Shown here one piece after another: positions 1 through 10,195 of a DNA stretch of 64,000 nt. Both the position numbers and the translations under genes were made by a program. Positions within the stretch are counted from its first letter, which is position 1. The number at the start of each line of letters is the position of its first letter. The notes beneath the pieces were generated by a model. That model was not told the origin of the DNA. It worked only from the letters and a program-made list of their open reading frames with translations, and made no database searches. The stretch lies in the NCBI RefSeq assembly GCF_900215485.1, contig NZ_OCMZ01000001.1, forward strand, positions 1,240,001 through 1,304,000, in the 5' to 3' direction. The stretch comes from Nitrosovibrio sp. Nv4 (GTDB taxonomy: Bacteria > Pseudomonadota > Gammaproteobacteria > Burkholderiales > Nitrosomonadaceae).

Positions 1-632
1 GACCATTCCGCCAATTACCGTTGAGCTCCCTGGAGCACGTAACGCCGGGGCAGGCTTGCGCTCATCCCAACTGGGTAATGGGACAGAAGATTTCAGTCGA
101 CTCCGCTACCATGATGAACAAGGGCCTGGAAGTGATTGAAGCACACTGGCTGTTTGAAGCTGCACCCGAACAGATACAGGTGGTGATTCATCCGCAAAGT
201 ATAATTCATTCGATGGTCGAATATGTGGATGGCTCCGTATTGGCACAACTGGGTAATCCCGACATGCGTACGCCGATCGCCCATGCCCTGGGTTTTCCTG
301 AGCGGATCGAAACCGGTGTAACGCCTCTGGACATGTTCAAAGTAGCACGGCTGGATTTCGAGGCGCCCGATTTTAAACGTTTTCCTTGTTTGAGGCTTGC
401 ATATCAAGCATTGGCCACCGGCGGCAGCGCACCGGCGATACTCAATGCGGCGAACGAGGTAGCGGTAGATTCTTTTCTCAAGTGCCAAATGCCATTTACC
501 GCGATCCCGGCCATGATCGAAGAAGTCATGCAGGCAGTAGGTCGCAAGGATATCGCCACACTTAATGATGTGCTGGCGGCAGACAGTCTGGCGCGTGAAG
601 CTGCCCATGAGTGGCTGACGTGCCTGGCGTAG
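1..632 (+). CDS. dxr: 1-deoxy-D-xylulose 5-phosphate reductoisomerase, 3' part
   Basis: C-terminal ~210 residues of Dxr (IspC), the NADPH- and divalent-metal-dependent enzyme that turns DXP into 2-C-methyl-D-erythritol 4-phosphate in the MEP isoprenoid pathway (cytoplasm). The frame is open from base 3 to the TAG at 630-632, so the gene starts upstream of the window. The family signatures [20 protein letters not shown] and AANEVAV are visible; the serine/asparagine/lysine stretch [10 protein letters not shown] belongs to the substrate-binding site. Dxr normally sits just upstream of rseP and bamA, as here, although the spacing to rseP (491 bp) is unusually wide. Identification is firm; only the 5' end is missing. 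Confidence 0.95.
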   Translation, partial: PFRQLPLSSLEHVTPGQACAHPNWVMGQKISVDSATMMNKGLEVIEAHWLFEAAPEQIQVVIHPQSIIHSMVEYVDGSVLAQLGNPDMRTPIAHALGFPERIETGVTPLDMFKVARLDFEAPDFKRFPCLRLAYQALATGGSAPAILNAANEVAVDSFLKCQMPFTAIPAMIEEVMQAVGRKDIATLNDVLAADSLAREAAHEWLTCLA

Positions 633-1123
633 TGTCTAGCGTAAGGGGTTGCAATTATTGGCCTCGGGAAGCGGCGAGACAAGCGCGGATTGCCCGTTGG
701 TTCAGGCGAATCGTTTCCGCTGCGCTCGGCGAGCAGAACATCGGGCCGAACGCAGAGTTAAAAAACTCATAACTGGAGTTTCTATCCCGATGTGTCACTC
801 CGGCGCCGGGACAGCACGCAACTGCGCCATGTTTCCCTTCCGACACAACATCGATAATGGCAACAGGTGCGAAAGGTGAGGCAGCAACGCCTGTGCGGCA
901 TTTCTCGCAGATGGGAAGCCGCTTCATCACATACGCGTAGGCGTAGGTTTTTTATAACCATTTCCGCCGCTTATCTGATCATTTTTTCCGGATCTTCCGG
1001 CTTCCATTCCGTTTCGCGGAAGATAGCAAATCACCTCTTTCAGATGTTCGAATCCCCTCCATTTGACACTCTTTCGCTTTACGTACCCCTCTTGTATGCC
1101 GCTTGCCGTGGACCCGTATTGGC
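633..1123. other. 491-bp interval without a supported gene
   Basis: Between dxr and rseP. Open frames here (649-879 and 867-1127 on the plus strand, 655-930 on the minus strand) give arginine/cysteine-rich translations with no recognisable family and no good ribosome-binding site. No clear hairpin terminator is seen. The interval may hold a separate promoter for rseP-bamA-skp-fabZ, or decayed sequence; neither is proven. Confidence 0.5.
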
Positions 1124-2491
1124 ATGACATTTTTTTCCACCATCCTTGCTTTCGTCGTCGCCCTGGGGTTGCTGATCGTATTTCATGAATTCGGCCATTT
1201 CCTGGTGGCTCGCTGGTGTGGGGTTAAAGTGCTGCGCTTTTCTATCGGCTTCGGCCAACCTTTGCTGCGGAAGCGCTGGGGAAAAGACCAGACCGAATGG
1301 GTCATTGCTGCTTTTCCCCTCGGCGGCTATGTCAAGATGCTCGATGAACGTGAGGGTAGCGTTGCGCCCGAGGAGTTGACGCAATCATTCAACCGCAAGC
1401 CTGTTGGACGCCGGTTCGCCATTGTCGCGGCAGGACCGATTGCTAATTTTTTGCTGGCAATAGTGCTTTACTGGTTGCTGTTCATGCTGGGCGTCAGCGC
1501 AATGAAGCCGATTCTGGGTCCGGTGACTTCTGCAACGCCAGCGGCATTCGCGGGATTCAAGCCGGGCGATACCATTACAAAAATTGGCACCGAGACAGTC
1601 GCTACCTGGCAGGATGCCCGATGGTTGCTGTTGTCGCAGGCAATGGAAAGATCATCCTCCGTAGCGGTAGAAACTGCTGACGCACACGGGCGGCTGGCAT
1701 TGCGGAAATTGGATTTAAGCGGTATTCAGGCGGATGACCTGGATGCGGAGTTCCTGAAGAAGATCGGCCTGAGCACTTACCAGCCAGCCGTGAAACCCAT
1801 CATTTCGCACGTAACGCCCGACAGCTCGGGGAGGCGCGCGGGTTTGCTGCCGGGTGACGAGATTCTGGCAGTCAACGGGAGCGAAATTGCACTTTGGGAA
1901 GACTTGGTCGAAAAGATACGGAACAGTCCGGGAATGCCACTAATACTGGAAATCCGCCGTTATGAAAAGACTATCGAAATAGAAATTATTCCCGATACTG
2001 TCACCGAGAGCGGAAAAAAAGTCGGCAAAATCGGAATTGCGCCCCAAATCGATCATGATGAACTGGAAAAACTTCTGATTGAAGTCAGCTATCCTCCCGG
2101 CACAGCCGTGGTCAGGGCAATAAACAAAACCTGGGAAACATCGGTATTTACATTAAAAATGCTATGGAAAATGGTGGTGGGAGAAGTGTCGTGGAAGAAT
2201 GTAAGCGGACCTATTACAATTGCCGACTACGCAGGTAAGTCGGCCCAAATGGGCCTTTCAGCTTACCTTGCCTTTCTTGCGCTCATCAGTATTAGTCTGG
2301 GCGTGCTGAACCTGTTACCTATCCCTGTACTGGATGGGGGGCATTTAATGTATTATGTGATCGAAATCGTCAAGGGCCGTCCACTTTCAGCCAAAGCAAT
2401 CGAAATTGGCCAGCAGATCGGTATGATGCTGTTATTTGCCCTGATGGCCTTTGCCATATACAACGATATCAGCCGGCTCATCCCCAGTTAA
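1124..2491 (+). CDS. rseP: site-2 zinc metalloprotease RseP
   Basis: Inner-membrane intramembrane protease (M50 family, 455 aa), known for cleaving the anti-sigma factor RseA to release sigma-E and for degrading remnant signal peptides. The zinc motif HEFGH is at residues 21-25 in the first membrane helix; the third ligand motif LDGG is near 403 in a C-terminal helix. Two PDZ domains lie at about 125-200 and 220-300. A TTG 21 bases upstream extends the frame, but the ATG at 1124 places the HExxH helix as in other family members. bamA begins 3 bases after the stop, so the two are co-transcribed, linking envelope stress response with outer-membrane assembly. Confidence 0.95.
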   Translation: MTFFSTILAFVVALGLLIVFHEFGHFLVARWCGVKVLRFSIGFGQPLLRKRWGKDQTEWVIAAFPLGGYVKMLDEREGSVAPEELTQSFNRKPVGRRFAIVAAGPIANFLLAIVLYWLLFMLGVSAMKPILGPVTSATPAAFAGFKPGDTITKIGTETVATWQDARWLLLSQAMERSSSVAVETADAHGRLALRKLDLSGIQADDLDAEFLKKIGLSTYQPAVKPIISHVTPDSSGRRAGLLPGDEILAVNGSEIALWEDLVEKIRNSPGMPLILEIRRYEKTIEIEIIPDTVTESGKKVGKIGIAPQIDHDELEKLLIEVSYPPGTAVVRAINKTWETSVFTLKMLWKMVVGEVSWKNVSGPITIADYAGKSAQMGLSAYLAFLALISISLGVLNLLPIPVLDGGHLMYYVIEIVKGRPLSAKAIEIGQQIGMMLLFALMAFAIYNDISRLIPS

Positions 2492-2494
2492 AGT

Positions 2495-4777
2495 ATGAAA
2501 GTCCGCTATCTCGTCGCGCTTGTTTCTGCCTTATGCGCTTCGGTTTCGTGGGCGCGCGAGCCGTTCGTGGTCAAGGACATACGGGTGGAAGGCATACAAC
2601 GAACAGAGGCGGGGACGGTATTCAGTTATTTGCCCGTAAAGGTGGGTGACACGCTCGATGATGAAAAGGCTGCGGCTGCTATCAAAGTGCTCTATGCCAC
2701 TGGTTTTTTCAAGGATGTACGGCTGGAGTCCGAGGGCGGCGTTCTCGTTGTAGTGGTGGAAGAGCGTCCCGCTATTGCACAGATCAGCATTATTGGTGCC
2801 AAGGAATTCGAGAAGGACAAACTGAAAGAAGGTCTGAAACAGGCGGGGTTGGCGGAATCGCGAATCTTCGATCGCTCAACTCTGGAAAAAGCCGAACAGG
2901 AACTGAAGCAGCAGTATATCAGCCGTGGTAAATACGGGGTAAAGATTACCACCACTACGACCCCGCTGGATCGTAATCGCGTGGGAATCAATTTTAACGT
3001 GGATGAAGGCAAGACCGCCAAGATTCGCAAGATCAACGTCGTCGGAAACAAGGCTTTCAAGGAAAAGGACCTGCTGAGCGCATTCGTACTGAGGACGCCC
3101 GGCCTGCTTACCTGGTTCACCAAGGAGGATCAGTATTCGAAGCAGAAGCTTTCCGGCGATCTAGAGTCGCTGCGATCGTACTATCTTAATCGCGGCTATC
3201 TTGAATTCAGTATTGAATCCACTCAGGTATCCATTACCCCGGACATGCAGGATATTTATATCACGATAAATATCACCGAGGGCCCGCAATACAAGGTTTC
3301 CGAGATAAAACTTGCCGGCGAACTGCTGGTGCCGGAAGATGAATTACGCCAACTCATAAAGCTTGCATCCGGCGACGTATTTTCCCGTGAGCGGCTCACT
3401 GAGTCTGTCAAGCTGATTTCCGACCGGCTGGGTGATGATGGCTATGCGTTTGCCAACGTCAATGCCTCTCCCCAGTTGGACAAGGAGAAACAACAGGTAT
3501 CGTTTACCTTTTTTATAGACCCGGGACGCCGAGTTTACGTAAGGCGTATCAACATAACGGGCAATAGCCGCACCCGGGATGAAGTGATCCGCAGGGAATT
3601 GCGGCAATTCGAAGGAGGCTGGTATTCAACCAGCAAAATCAACCGCTCGAAGACAAGGGTGGACAGATTGAATTATTTTAATGCTGTCAATGTTGAAACG
3701 CCTGCGGTTCCGGGTACCACCGATCAGGTTGACATGAATGTCGAGGTCAAGGAAAAGCCCACCGGCGCGGTGATGTTCGGAGCGGGTTATTCCAATATGG
3801 AAGGGTTGATACTGAGCGGTTCCGTTGCGCAGGACAACATATTCGGTACCGGCAAACTGGTCAATCTCATGATCAACACCGGGCGGGTCAACAAGACCTA
3901 TTCATTGTCTTATACCGATCCTTATTTCACCAAGGACGGTATCACCGCCGGGTTCGATATTTACAAGCGTGTTCTCAATACAAGCAGGCTATTGTCAGTA
4001 ATGAACTTCAATACCGATACCACAGGCGCTGGTATACGCATGGGCATTCCGCTCAACGAAAATGACAGTATCCTGCTTGGTCTGGGGGCGGAAAATACGA
4101 AAATCGAGCTGGGACCCAACAGTCCGCAGCGTAATATCGATTTTGTGGAAAAATTCGGTGAGAGCACTATCAACATTCCGGCAACTGTCAGCTGGCGGCG
4201 GGATGGACGCGATAGTGCAATATGGACGACCTCAGGTACCACGCAGCGCGTATTTGCCGAGATTGGCCTGCCAGGCGGCGATCTTACTTACTACAAAGTG
4301 GATTATGACCTCAAATGGTATTATCCGGTCACTGACATTTTTACACTGCTGTTGCACGGGGACGTGGGATACGGCGACGGTTATTCCGGAAAGGATCTCC
4401 CCTTCTTCAAGAATTTTTTTGCTGGCGGCAATACCACGGTCCGCGGCTATCGTGTCAGCTCGTTAGGTCCTCGCGACGCAAACAACAGAGCCCTGGGCGG
4501 CAATACACGTGTAGTGGGAAATGTGGAGATTCTGTTTCCAATGCCCGGTATGAGGACCGACCGAACAGTACGCCTGAGTACATTTATGGATGCCGGCACC
4601 GTTTATGGTCCTGACGGCGCAAGACCCGAACAGGAAGGTTTGCGTTACTCCGCAGGTATCGCCGTTATGTGGATTTCACCCATGGGCCCCCTGAAAGTCA
4701 GTGTCGCACAGCCTATAAATAGCCAGCCTGGTGATAATATACAGCGATTTCAGTTTCAATTTGGGCAGCAGTTCTAA
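2495..4777 (+). CDS. bamA: outer membrane protein assembly factor BamA
   Basis: Omp85-family core of the BAM complex, which folds and inserts beta-barrel proteins into the outer membrane. 760 aa, normal for the family. A Sec signal peptide of about 20 residues ends at VSWA. Five POTRA repeats follow to about residue 420 (for example the FVVKDIRVEG and RRINITGNSRT segments), then the 16-strand barrel. The loop-6 signature VRGYR is near residue 648, and the protein ends in phenylalanine (FGQQF), the C-terminal signal of outer-membrane barrels. Lies 3 bases after rseP and 26 bases before skp, as in the conserved rseP-bamA-skp operon. Confidence 0.97.
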   Translation: MKVRYLVALVSALCASVSWAREPFVVKDIRVEGIQRTEAGTVFSYLPVKVGDTLDDEKAAAAIKVLYATGFFKDVRLESEGGVLVVVVEERPAIAQISIIGAKEFEKDKLKEGLKQAGLAESRIFDRSTLEKAEQELKQQYISRGKYGVKITTTTTPLDRNRVGINFNVDEGKTAKIRKINVVGNKAFKEKDLLSAFVLRTPGLLTWFTKEDQYSKQKLSGDLESLRSYYLNRGYLEFSIESTQVSITPDMQDIYITINITEGPQYKVSEIKLAGELLVPEDELRQLIKLASGDVFSRERLTESVKLISDRLGDDGYAFANVNASPQLDKEKQQVSFTFFIDPGRRVYVRRINITGNSRTRDEVIRRELRQFEGGWYSTSKINRSKTRVDRLNYFNAVNVETPAVPGTTDQVDMNVEVKEKPTGAVMFGAGYSNMEGLILSGSVAQDNIFGTGKLVNLMINTGRVNKTYSLSYTDPYFTKDGITAGFDIYKRVLNTSRLLSVMNFNTDTTGAGIRMGIPLNENDSILLGLGAENTKIELGPNSPQRNIDFVEKFGESTINIPATVSWRRDGRDSAIWTTSGTTQRVFAEIGLPGGDLTYYKVDYDLKWYYPVTDIFTLLLHGDVGYGDGYSGKDLPFFKNFFAGGNTTVRGYRVSSLGPRDANNRALGGNTRVVGNVEILFPMPGMRTDRTVRLSTFMDAGTVYGPDGARPEQEGLRYSAGIAVMWISPMGPLKVSVAQPINSQPGDNIQRFQFQFGQQF

Positions 4778-4803
4778 GTTAAATAAACAATCCGGAGATA
4801 GAA

Positions 4804-5322
4804 TTGAAACACAAGGTGCTATGGCGAATCGTTACGGCAGTCTACGTAATCCTCGCATCCGGCTGGGGATCCGCGCTTGCGGATGATATAAAAATCGGCG
4901 TTGTCGACACCGAGAGAATTCTGGCTGAATCGGCGCCCGCGGTAAGAGCCCTGAAAAAAATAGAAAAAGAATTCTTGCCGCGCGATCAGGAAATCAAGAG
5001 GATGGCCTTGCAGGCGAAGGAGCTTCAGGATCTTCTGGAAAAAGAGGGGAAGACCATGCAGGAAGCGGATCGGCGCAACAAGGAGCGCGACCTTGCCTCC
5101 CTCAACCGCGAGTATCAGCGCGCTCAACGGCAGATGCGCGAAGACCTGAGTCTGCGCCAGAACGACGAAGTCGCCACGCTTCAGCTGACTGCCAGTAAAG
5201 CTATTCAGGTAATCGCGGAGACGGAGAAGTACGACCTGATCTTGCCTTTGCGCGATCTCGTTTTCCGCAGTCCCCGCATCGACATCACCGAAAAGGTAAT
5301 CAAGGCGCTGGCTGACAAGTAG
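4804..5322 (+). CDS. skp: periplasmic chaperone Skp/OmpH
   Basis: 172-aa periplasmic chaperone that holds unfolded outer-membrane proteins on their way to BamA. A signal peptide ends near residue 26 (GSALA/DD). It is followed by the typical IGVVDTERIL strand and a long, highly charged helical region (about 45-130) that forms the tentacle arms of the trimer. The start is TTG at 4804, preceded by a GGAG ribosome-binding site; no better in-frame start precedes the signal peptide. In most proteobacteria lpxD follows skp; here fabZ follows after 87 bases. Confidence 0.9.
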   Translation: MKHKVLWRIVTAVYVILASGWGSALADDIKIGVVDTERILAESAPAVRALKKIEKEFLPRDQEIKRMALQAKELQDLLEKEGKTMQEADRRNKERDLASLNREYQRAQRQMREDLSLRQNDEVATLQLTASKAIQVIAETEKYDLILPLRDLVFRSPRIDITEKVIKALADK

Positions 5323-5409
5323 CAGCAGCCAGGCAGTCGCCAACCAGTAATATAAGACGGCAAACCCCATCTATGTCATCGTTATCAAGAACTCGGGAAA
5401 GATCGCGCA

Positions 5410-5847
5410 ATGGATATTAATGAAGTATTAAAATACCTCCCTCATCGCTACCCTTTTTTACTGGTTGATCGGGTTCTAAGCTGTGAGCCAGGCAAGACCA
5501 TCTCCGCACTCAAGAACGTGACGATCAATGAACCCTTCTTTTCCGGTCATTTCCCTCATCATCCCGTTATGCCGGGCGTTCTGATTATCGAAGCGCTGGC
5601 ACAAGCGGCTGCTCTTCTGACGCTCAGGACCGCGAATCTCGAAACCGATGAGAATTCAGTTTACTATTTCGTCGGTATAGATCGCGCCCGCTTCAAGAAG
5701 CCGGTGCTACCGGGTGATCAACTGATACTCAAGGCAACGATCCTGCGCGAGCGAATCGGGATCTGGAAATATTCCGCCCAGGCAGAGGTGGACGGCCGTG
5801 TTGTCACCGAGGCCGAGTTGATGTGCACAATGCGGCGTAAAGAATAG
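5410..5847 (+). CDS. fabZ: 3-hydroxyacyl-ACP dehydratase FabZ
   Basis: Cytoplasmic hot-dog-fold enzyme (145 aa) that dehydrates (3R)-3-hydroxyacyl-ACP in fatty-acid elongation and so competes with lipid A synthesis for hydroxymyristoyl-ACP. The catalytic histidine is H47 in GHFPHHP and the glutamate is E61 in IIEALAQ. The start ATG at 5410 gives the standard [17 protein letters not shown]-terminus. In the usual cluster fabZ lies between lpxD and lpxA; here its neighbours are skp and rnhB. Confidence 0.96.
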   Translation: MDINEVLKYLPHRYPFLLVDRVLSCEPGKTISALKNVTINEPFFSGHFPHHPVMPGVLIIEALAQAAALLTLRTANLETDENSVYYFVGIDRARFKKPVLPGDQLILKATILRERIGIWKYSAQAEVDGRVVTEAELMCTMRRKE

Positions 5848-5880
5848 TCTCACGGAATATTTCTCTACCGGAGTTGAAAA

Positions 5881-6501
5881 GTGGAGCGGCGAGAAGTGTC
5901 GGCGAATGAATTCAGTTGGGTTTGCGGCGTGGACGAATCTGGCAGAGGCCCACTGGCGGGTCCGGTGTTCGCAGCCTGTGTAGTGCTCAACCCGGAATAT
6001 CGAATCGAGGGTCTCGCAGATTCGAAAACGCTAAGCGAAGAAAAACGCGACAGCCTGACTCTTGCCATTAAAGCACATTCCATAGCCTGGGCTATTGGTT
6101 CGGCATCGGTCAAGGAAATCGACCGTCTGAATATTCTGCAGGCGAGTTTGCTTGCAATGAAGCGTGCGGTAAAAAGTCTGTCATTCATCCCCGGGAGAGT
6201 GTTGGTGGACGGAATTCATGGTCCTCGCCTGAATTGCCCCGTGACCACCATCATCAGGGGCGATAGTCTGATCCCGGAAATCTCCGCTGCTTCCATCCTC
6301 GCGAAGACGGCGCGTGACGCGACGATGGTGGCGTTGCACCGGCGCTTTCCGAATTATGGCTTCGACCAGCATAAAGGCTATTCTACCGAGCAACACATCG
6401 CGGCGCTACGGATTCATGGGGTCTCTGTGGTGCACCGGCGCAGTTTTGGGCCAGTCAGAGAATTGATAGCAGGTTGTAAAATTGATGGAACCGCTGCATA
6501 A
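5881..6501 (+). CDS. rnhB: ribonuclease HII
   Basis: 206-aa type 2 RNase H that nicks RNA in RNA-DNA hybrids and starts ribonucleotide excision repair. The motif [14 protein letters not shown] at about 16-29 carries the first catalytic Asp/Glu pair (D18, E19); ILAKTARD and the YGFDQHKGY segment are also typical. Starts with GTG at 5881, 33 bases after fabZ, preceded by a GGAG-like site. Often the last gene of the lpx cluster; the lpxA and lpxB normally between fabZ and rnhB are absent. Confidence 0.95.
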   Translation: MERREVSANEFSWVCGVDESGRGPLAGPVFAACVVLNPEYRIEGLADSKTLSEEKRDSLTLAIKAHSIAWAIGSASVKEIDRLNILQASLLAMKRAVKSLSFIPGRVLVDGIHGPRLNCPVTTIIRGDSLIPEISAASILAKTARDATMVALHRRFPNYGFDQHKGYSTEQHIAALRIHGVSVVHRRSFGPVRELIAGCKIDGTAA

Positions 6502-6717
6502 GGCCAACCCGTCAAGTCGACCGAATGGACGAAGGTTGCGGGAGGAGGAACTTTATTCCATTGCATCATTACTAATGCAATAATGGATGCTCTCCGTTAA
6601 CCGGATTTACAGCAGATCGGCGGTGGGCTATCGGGTTGCGGGTTATTCCGAGGATCGCGCGAGATTTCCTGCTACTCTACTTTAAACTGCGTCAATTTTA
6701 CTTACAGTCTGAATAAT

Positions 6718-7197
6718 ATGCGAATTGAAAAAGATACAGTGGTAACACTCAACTATGAACTGTCAGATTTGACCGGTCAGGTGATGGAAAAACCCGACAC
6801 GCCGGTCAGTTACCTGCATGGTGGTTACGATGGAATCTTTCCCATGGTGGAAGAACAATTGCATCGCCAGGAGGTAGGCTATAGTTGCACGGTTTTGATG
6901 GAGCCGGAAAATACCTTTGGCGAATACGATAGTCAATTGGTGCGGGTAGAGCCGCGCGCGCTTTTTCCCGATGATGTGACGGTCGGGATGCAGTTTGAAG
7001 GGGGCGAAGAGGGTTCCGATGATGCCCTGATCTATACCGTGACCGATATTGCCGAAGATAAGGTGGTAGTGGATGGAAACCATCCATTGGCTGGGGTGAC
7101 TTTGCGTTTCGATTGCACGGTTACCGAGGTGCGTCCGGCCACAGCAGAAGAGTTGTCTCACGGCCATGTCCATGGAGCTCATGGGCATGAACATTGA
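6718..7197 (+). CDS. FKBP-type peptidyl-prolyl isomerase, SlyD-like
   Basis: 159-aa cytoplasmic FKBP isomerase of the SlyD/FkpB type: a split FKBP domain (residues 1-65 and 125-145, with G-Y-D-G-I-F-P in the first part) interrupted by an insert-in-flap chaperone domain at about 70-120. The tail is histidine-rich (HGHVHGAHGHEH), as in SlyD proteins that bind nickel or other metals; it is shorter than in E. coli SlyD and lacks its cysteines. Stands alone on the plus strand, convergent with mutS. The 216 bases upstream contain the imperfect inverted repeat ATTGCAT/ATGCAAT (about 6558-6580) and no gene. Confidence 0.88.
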   Translation: MRIEKDTVVTLNYELSDLTGQVMEKPDTPVSYLHGGYDGIFPMVEEQLHRQEVGYSCTVLMEPENTFGEYDSQLVRVEPRALFPDDVTVGMQFEGGEEGSDDALIYTVTDIAEDKVVVDGNHPLAGVTLRFDCTVTEVRPATAEELSHGHVHGAHGHEH

Positions 7198-7286
7198 TTG
7201 AAGCCTAAGTAAACGTGTAGATAAATTACCCCACGAATCGGATTTGCGCCCAACCAGGGGTGAATGAGTAGACTCGCCTCCCCGGA

Positions 7287-9920
7287 CTATTCTTTCTCCG
7301 TCGCATTTTTCAGAGCGTACAGTTTTTCCAGTGCTTGCCTGGGGCTTAATTCATCCGGCGAGATTGTACGCAGCAACGCGAGGACAGGATGTTCTTCGGC
7401 GGATTTCTCGGCGGTAGGAAGCTTGTCCGAAAACAGATCCCGTTGCGGTTGCGTTTTTACCGTTTCCTGTTCGAGTTTCACGAGATATTTTTTTGCGGTT
7501 CTGATGACGGGCTCCGGGACACCCGCAAGCGCCGCGACCTGAAGACCATAGCTTTGACTTGCAGGCCCTTCATTGACGGCGTGCAGGAATACAATATGAT
7601 GTTTGTGTTCCACGGCCCGCAGGTGCACATTCGCCACCTGTGCGAATTCCTCCGCAAGTCTTGTCAACTCGAAATAATGAGTCGCGAATAACGTATAGCT
7701 GCGATTCTTCTCCAACAGATACCGGGTAATGGCGAAGGCAAGTGCCAATCCGTCAAACGTGGAGGTGCCTCGTCCCACTTCATCCATTAATACCAGGCTT
7801 TGTGATGTGGCATTGTGCAGGATATTGGCAGCCTCGGTCATTTCCATCATGAAAGTCGAGCGTCCTCCGGCGAGATCGTCGGATGCGCCAATACGGGTAA
7901 AAATCTGATCGAGCGGCCCAAAACGCGCACTATTTGCGGGAACGAAACTGCCGCAATGGGCGAGCAACGCAATTAGCGCGATTTGCCGCATATAAGTGGA
8001 TTTCCCACCCATATTGGGGCCGGTAATGACAAGCATCTGTCGCCTGACATTACCCCACGCGCCGAGCCGCACATCATTCGCGATGAAGTTCTCCACCTGT
8101 TTTTCCACAACCGGATGGCGGCCCGCCTCAATGTCGACAAAGGCCTCATCGGTAAAGACCGGTAAGGTGTAATCGAGTGCGAGCGCGCGTTCGGCGAAAG
8201 CCGCTAACACATCCAGTTCGGCGACACTCTGTGCAACCTGTTGTAAATGACCTATATGCTGCGAAAGCAAGTCCAGCAGATGGCTATATAAAAACTTCTC
8301 CCGATCCAGCGCGCGGTCCTGGGCGGAGAGCGCCTTCTCCTCGAAAGCCTTGAGCTCCGGCGTGATATAGCGTTCGGCATTCTTCAGCGTCTGCCTTCTC
8401 CGATAATCATCGGGGATCTTCTCGCTATGGGCATGTGTCACTTCAATATAAAAGCCGTGCAACCGGTTATATTCCACTTTGAGGTTCGCAATGCCAGTGC
8501 GGACTTTTTCCCTTGTTTCCAGTTGCAGCAGAAACTCGCCACAATTGTTCTGTATCGCGCGCAGTTCATCCAGTTCGCTGTCATAGCCATCGGCGATTAC
8601 ACATCCCGTCCGCAGCACAACCTCCGGCTCTTCTCGCAGCGAATTCTCCAGAAGCGTGACAAGACCGGCATCAGGTGCCATCGATTGCGCCAGCGCGGTA
8701 ATAGACACGCTTGAGAGCCTCTCCGGTGCCATAGCGGTACTAATGGCAGTGATGGCGGTAATAGCCTGGGGCAACCGTTTCAGGCTGTCGCGCAATCCGG
8801 ATAAATCCCGTGGACGTGCCGATTTCAGCGCGATACGAGCGGTAATGCGCTCGATGTCGGCCACACGCTTGAGGCACTCGCGCACCGAAAGGTATGGTCC
8901 TGATCCGGCTTCTCCGATAAGGAAAGACACGCGATCAAGCCGATCCTGAACCAGTGCACGATTACGCAACGGATGATGCAGCCATTGTCGCAGCAACCTG
9001 CTGCCCATGTTGGTTGAGCAAGTATCGAGCAGGGATAGTAGCGTCGGCGATGCATCACCCAATATGGTCTCAGAAATTTCCAGGTTGCGGCGTGTAGCGG
9101 CATCCATTCGCAGATAGCTGCCTTCTCGCTCCACCCGCAGCGCCTTGATGTGAGCGATACCCGTGCCTTGCGTGAGGCGGGCGTAATCCAGCAGCGCACT
9201 TGCCGCTCCTAGCGATGGATGCAGACCGTCGCAGCCGAAACCGGAAAGATCATGAGTTCCAAATTGCCGCGAGAGATTGCAGACAGCGGCTTCGGCATCG
9301 AACTGCCACAAGGGCAGATGCTTGAGCGATATTTTTTTGGATTCGCTGACAACTTTGAGTGGGGCAGGTGTATCCGATGAATCCGGCAAAAGAATTTCCG
9401 CGGGTTTCAGACGTTCGAGCTCGGTTCCCAGATTAGCGAGTGAGGTCTCCATCACGCTGAATTGCCCTGCGGCAAGATTGAGCCACGCCAAGCCCAGCGT
9501 AGATTCATGCACGAACAAGGCAAGCAAAATACTTTCACGTTTTTCTTCCAGTAGCGCTGCATCGGTCAGCGTCCCTGGTGTGACAATACGCATGACCTGG
9601 CGCTCTACGGGGCCTTTTGCGGTCGCGGGATCGCCGGTCTGTTCGCAGATCGCCACCGATTCACCGAGCCTGACAAGTTTTGCCAGATACTGTTCGGCCG
9701 AATGATAAGGCACACCCGCCATCTTGATCGGTTCCCCCGCCGACGTGCCGCGCCGGGTCAGGGTAATATCGAGTAGTTTTGCCGCTTTTTCAGCGTCGTC
9801 AAAGAACAGTTCATAGAAATCCCCCATTCGGTAGAACATCAACATATCGGGATGCTGCGCCTTGATGCGGAGATATTGCTGCATCATGGGGGTGTGCGCA
9901 ACGATGTCTTGTTTATGCAT
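7287..9920 (-). CDS. mutS: DNA mismatch repair protein MutS
   Basis: 877-aa mismatch-recognition ATPase that starts methyl-directed or nick-directed repair with MutL. The N-terminal mismatch-binding domain contains the [11 protein letters not shown] segment with the base-stacking phenylalanine; connector, lever and clamp domains follow; the ATPase domain has Walker [10 protein letters not shown] (near residue 630), DEVGRGTST and the ATHYFELT motif. Length and domain order match E. coli MutS. Transcribed leftward, away from the glycosidase genes and convergent with the FKBP gene. No frameshift or missing key residue is seen. Confidence 0.97.
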   Translation of the reverse strand: MHKQDIVAHTPMMQQYLRIKAQHPDMLMFYRMGDFYELFFDDAEKAAKLLDITLTRRGTSAGEPIKMAGVPYHSAEQYLAKLVRLGESVAICEQTGDPATAKGPVERQVMRIVTPGTLTDAALLEEKRESILLALFVHESTLGLAWLNLAAGQFSVMETSLANLGTELERLKPAEILLPDSSDTPAPLKVVSESKKISLKHLPLWQFDAEAAVCNLSRQFGTHDLSGFGCDGLHPSLGAASALLDYARLTQGTGIAHIKALRVEREGSYLRMDAATRRNLEISETILGDASPTLLSLLDTCSTNMGSRLLRQWLHHPLRNRALVQDRLDRVSFLIGEAGSGPYLSVRECLKRVADIERITARIALKSARPRDLSGLRDSLKRLPQAITAITAISTAMAPERLSSVSITALAQSMAPDAGLVTLLENSLREEPEVVLRTGCVIADGYDSELDELRAIQNNCGEFLLQLETREKVRTGIANLKVEYNRLHGFYIEVTHAHSEKIPDDYRRRQTLKNAERYITPELKAFEEKALSAQDRALDREKFLYSHLLDLLSQHIGHLQQVAQSVAELDVLAAFAERALALDYTLPVFTDEAFVDIEAGRHPVVEKQVENFIANDVRLGAWGNVRRQMLVITGPNMGGKSTYMRQIALIALLAHCGSFVPANSARFGPLDQIFTRIGASDDLAGGRSTFMMEMTEAANILHNATSQSLVLMDEVGRGTSTFDGLALAFAITRYLLEKNRSYTLFATHYFELTRLAEEFAQVANVHLRAVEHKHHIVFLHAVNEGPASQSYGLQVAALAGVPEPVIRTAKKYLVKLEQETVKTQPQRDLFSDKLPTAEKSAEEHPVLALLRTISPDELSPRQALEKLYALKNATEKE

Positions 9921-9981
9921 TTTAAATTGGATTTTTCAGCGCTCTATTTTTACCATGGGTATCTACATATGCTGCGTAGCA

Positions 9982-10165
9982 CTAATGGCCGTCGGCATGG
10001 AAGTAGTTGATGCGGAGTTCCCGGACTCTTTCGATCAGCTCGGCTATGGATACATCGACAATCCTGATTTCTGCACCCCGCTCGATTTGTTCGCCCGTCA
10101 GATCCCTCCCGGTATCGGCGAAGTTCCGTCATGTTTTCAGTTGTTATCAGTGCTGTTGCGGGCAT
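9982..10165 (-). pseudogene. possible gene remnant between glucosidase gene and mutS
   Basis: On the minus strand, bases 10128-9982 encode about 48 residues ending ...IVDVSIAELIERVRELRIN...ADGH and a TAG stop. They read like the end of a real helical protein but have no ATG, GTG or TTG start in frame. An ATG-started frame (from 10165, MPATALITTENM...) joins it if one base is added or lost near 10105-10110. I do not recognise a family. It could be a single-indel pseudogene, a short ORF with a non-standard start, or chance. Confidence 0.25.
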
Positions 10166-10195
10166 GTAACGGTGGAGCGGGCTATAGCTGAAGCG

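Noticed and set aside
649-1127. Open frames between dxr and rseP
   Set aside because: Translations are rich in Arg/Cys and low in hydrophobic core, with no ribosome-binding site and no family; treated as non-coding.
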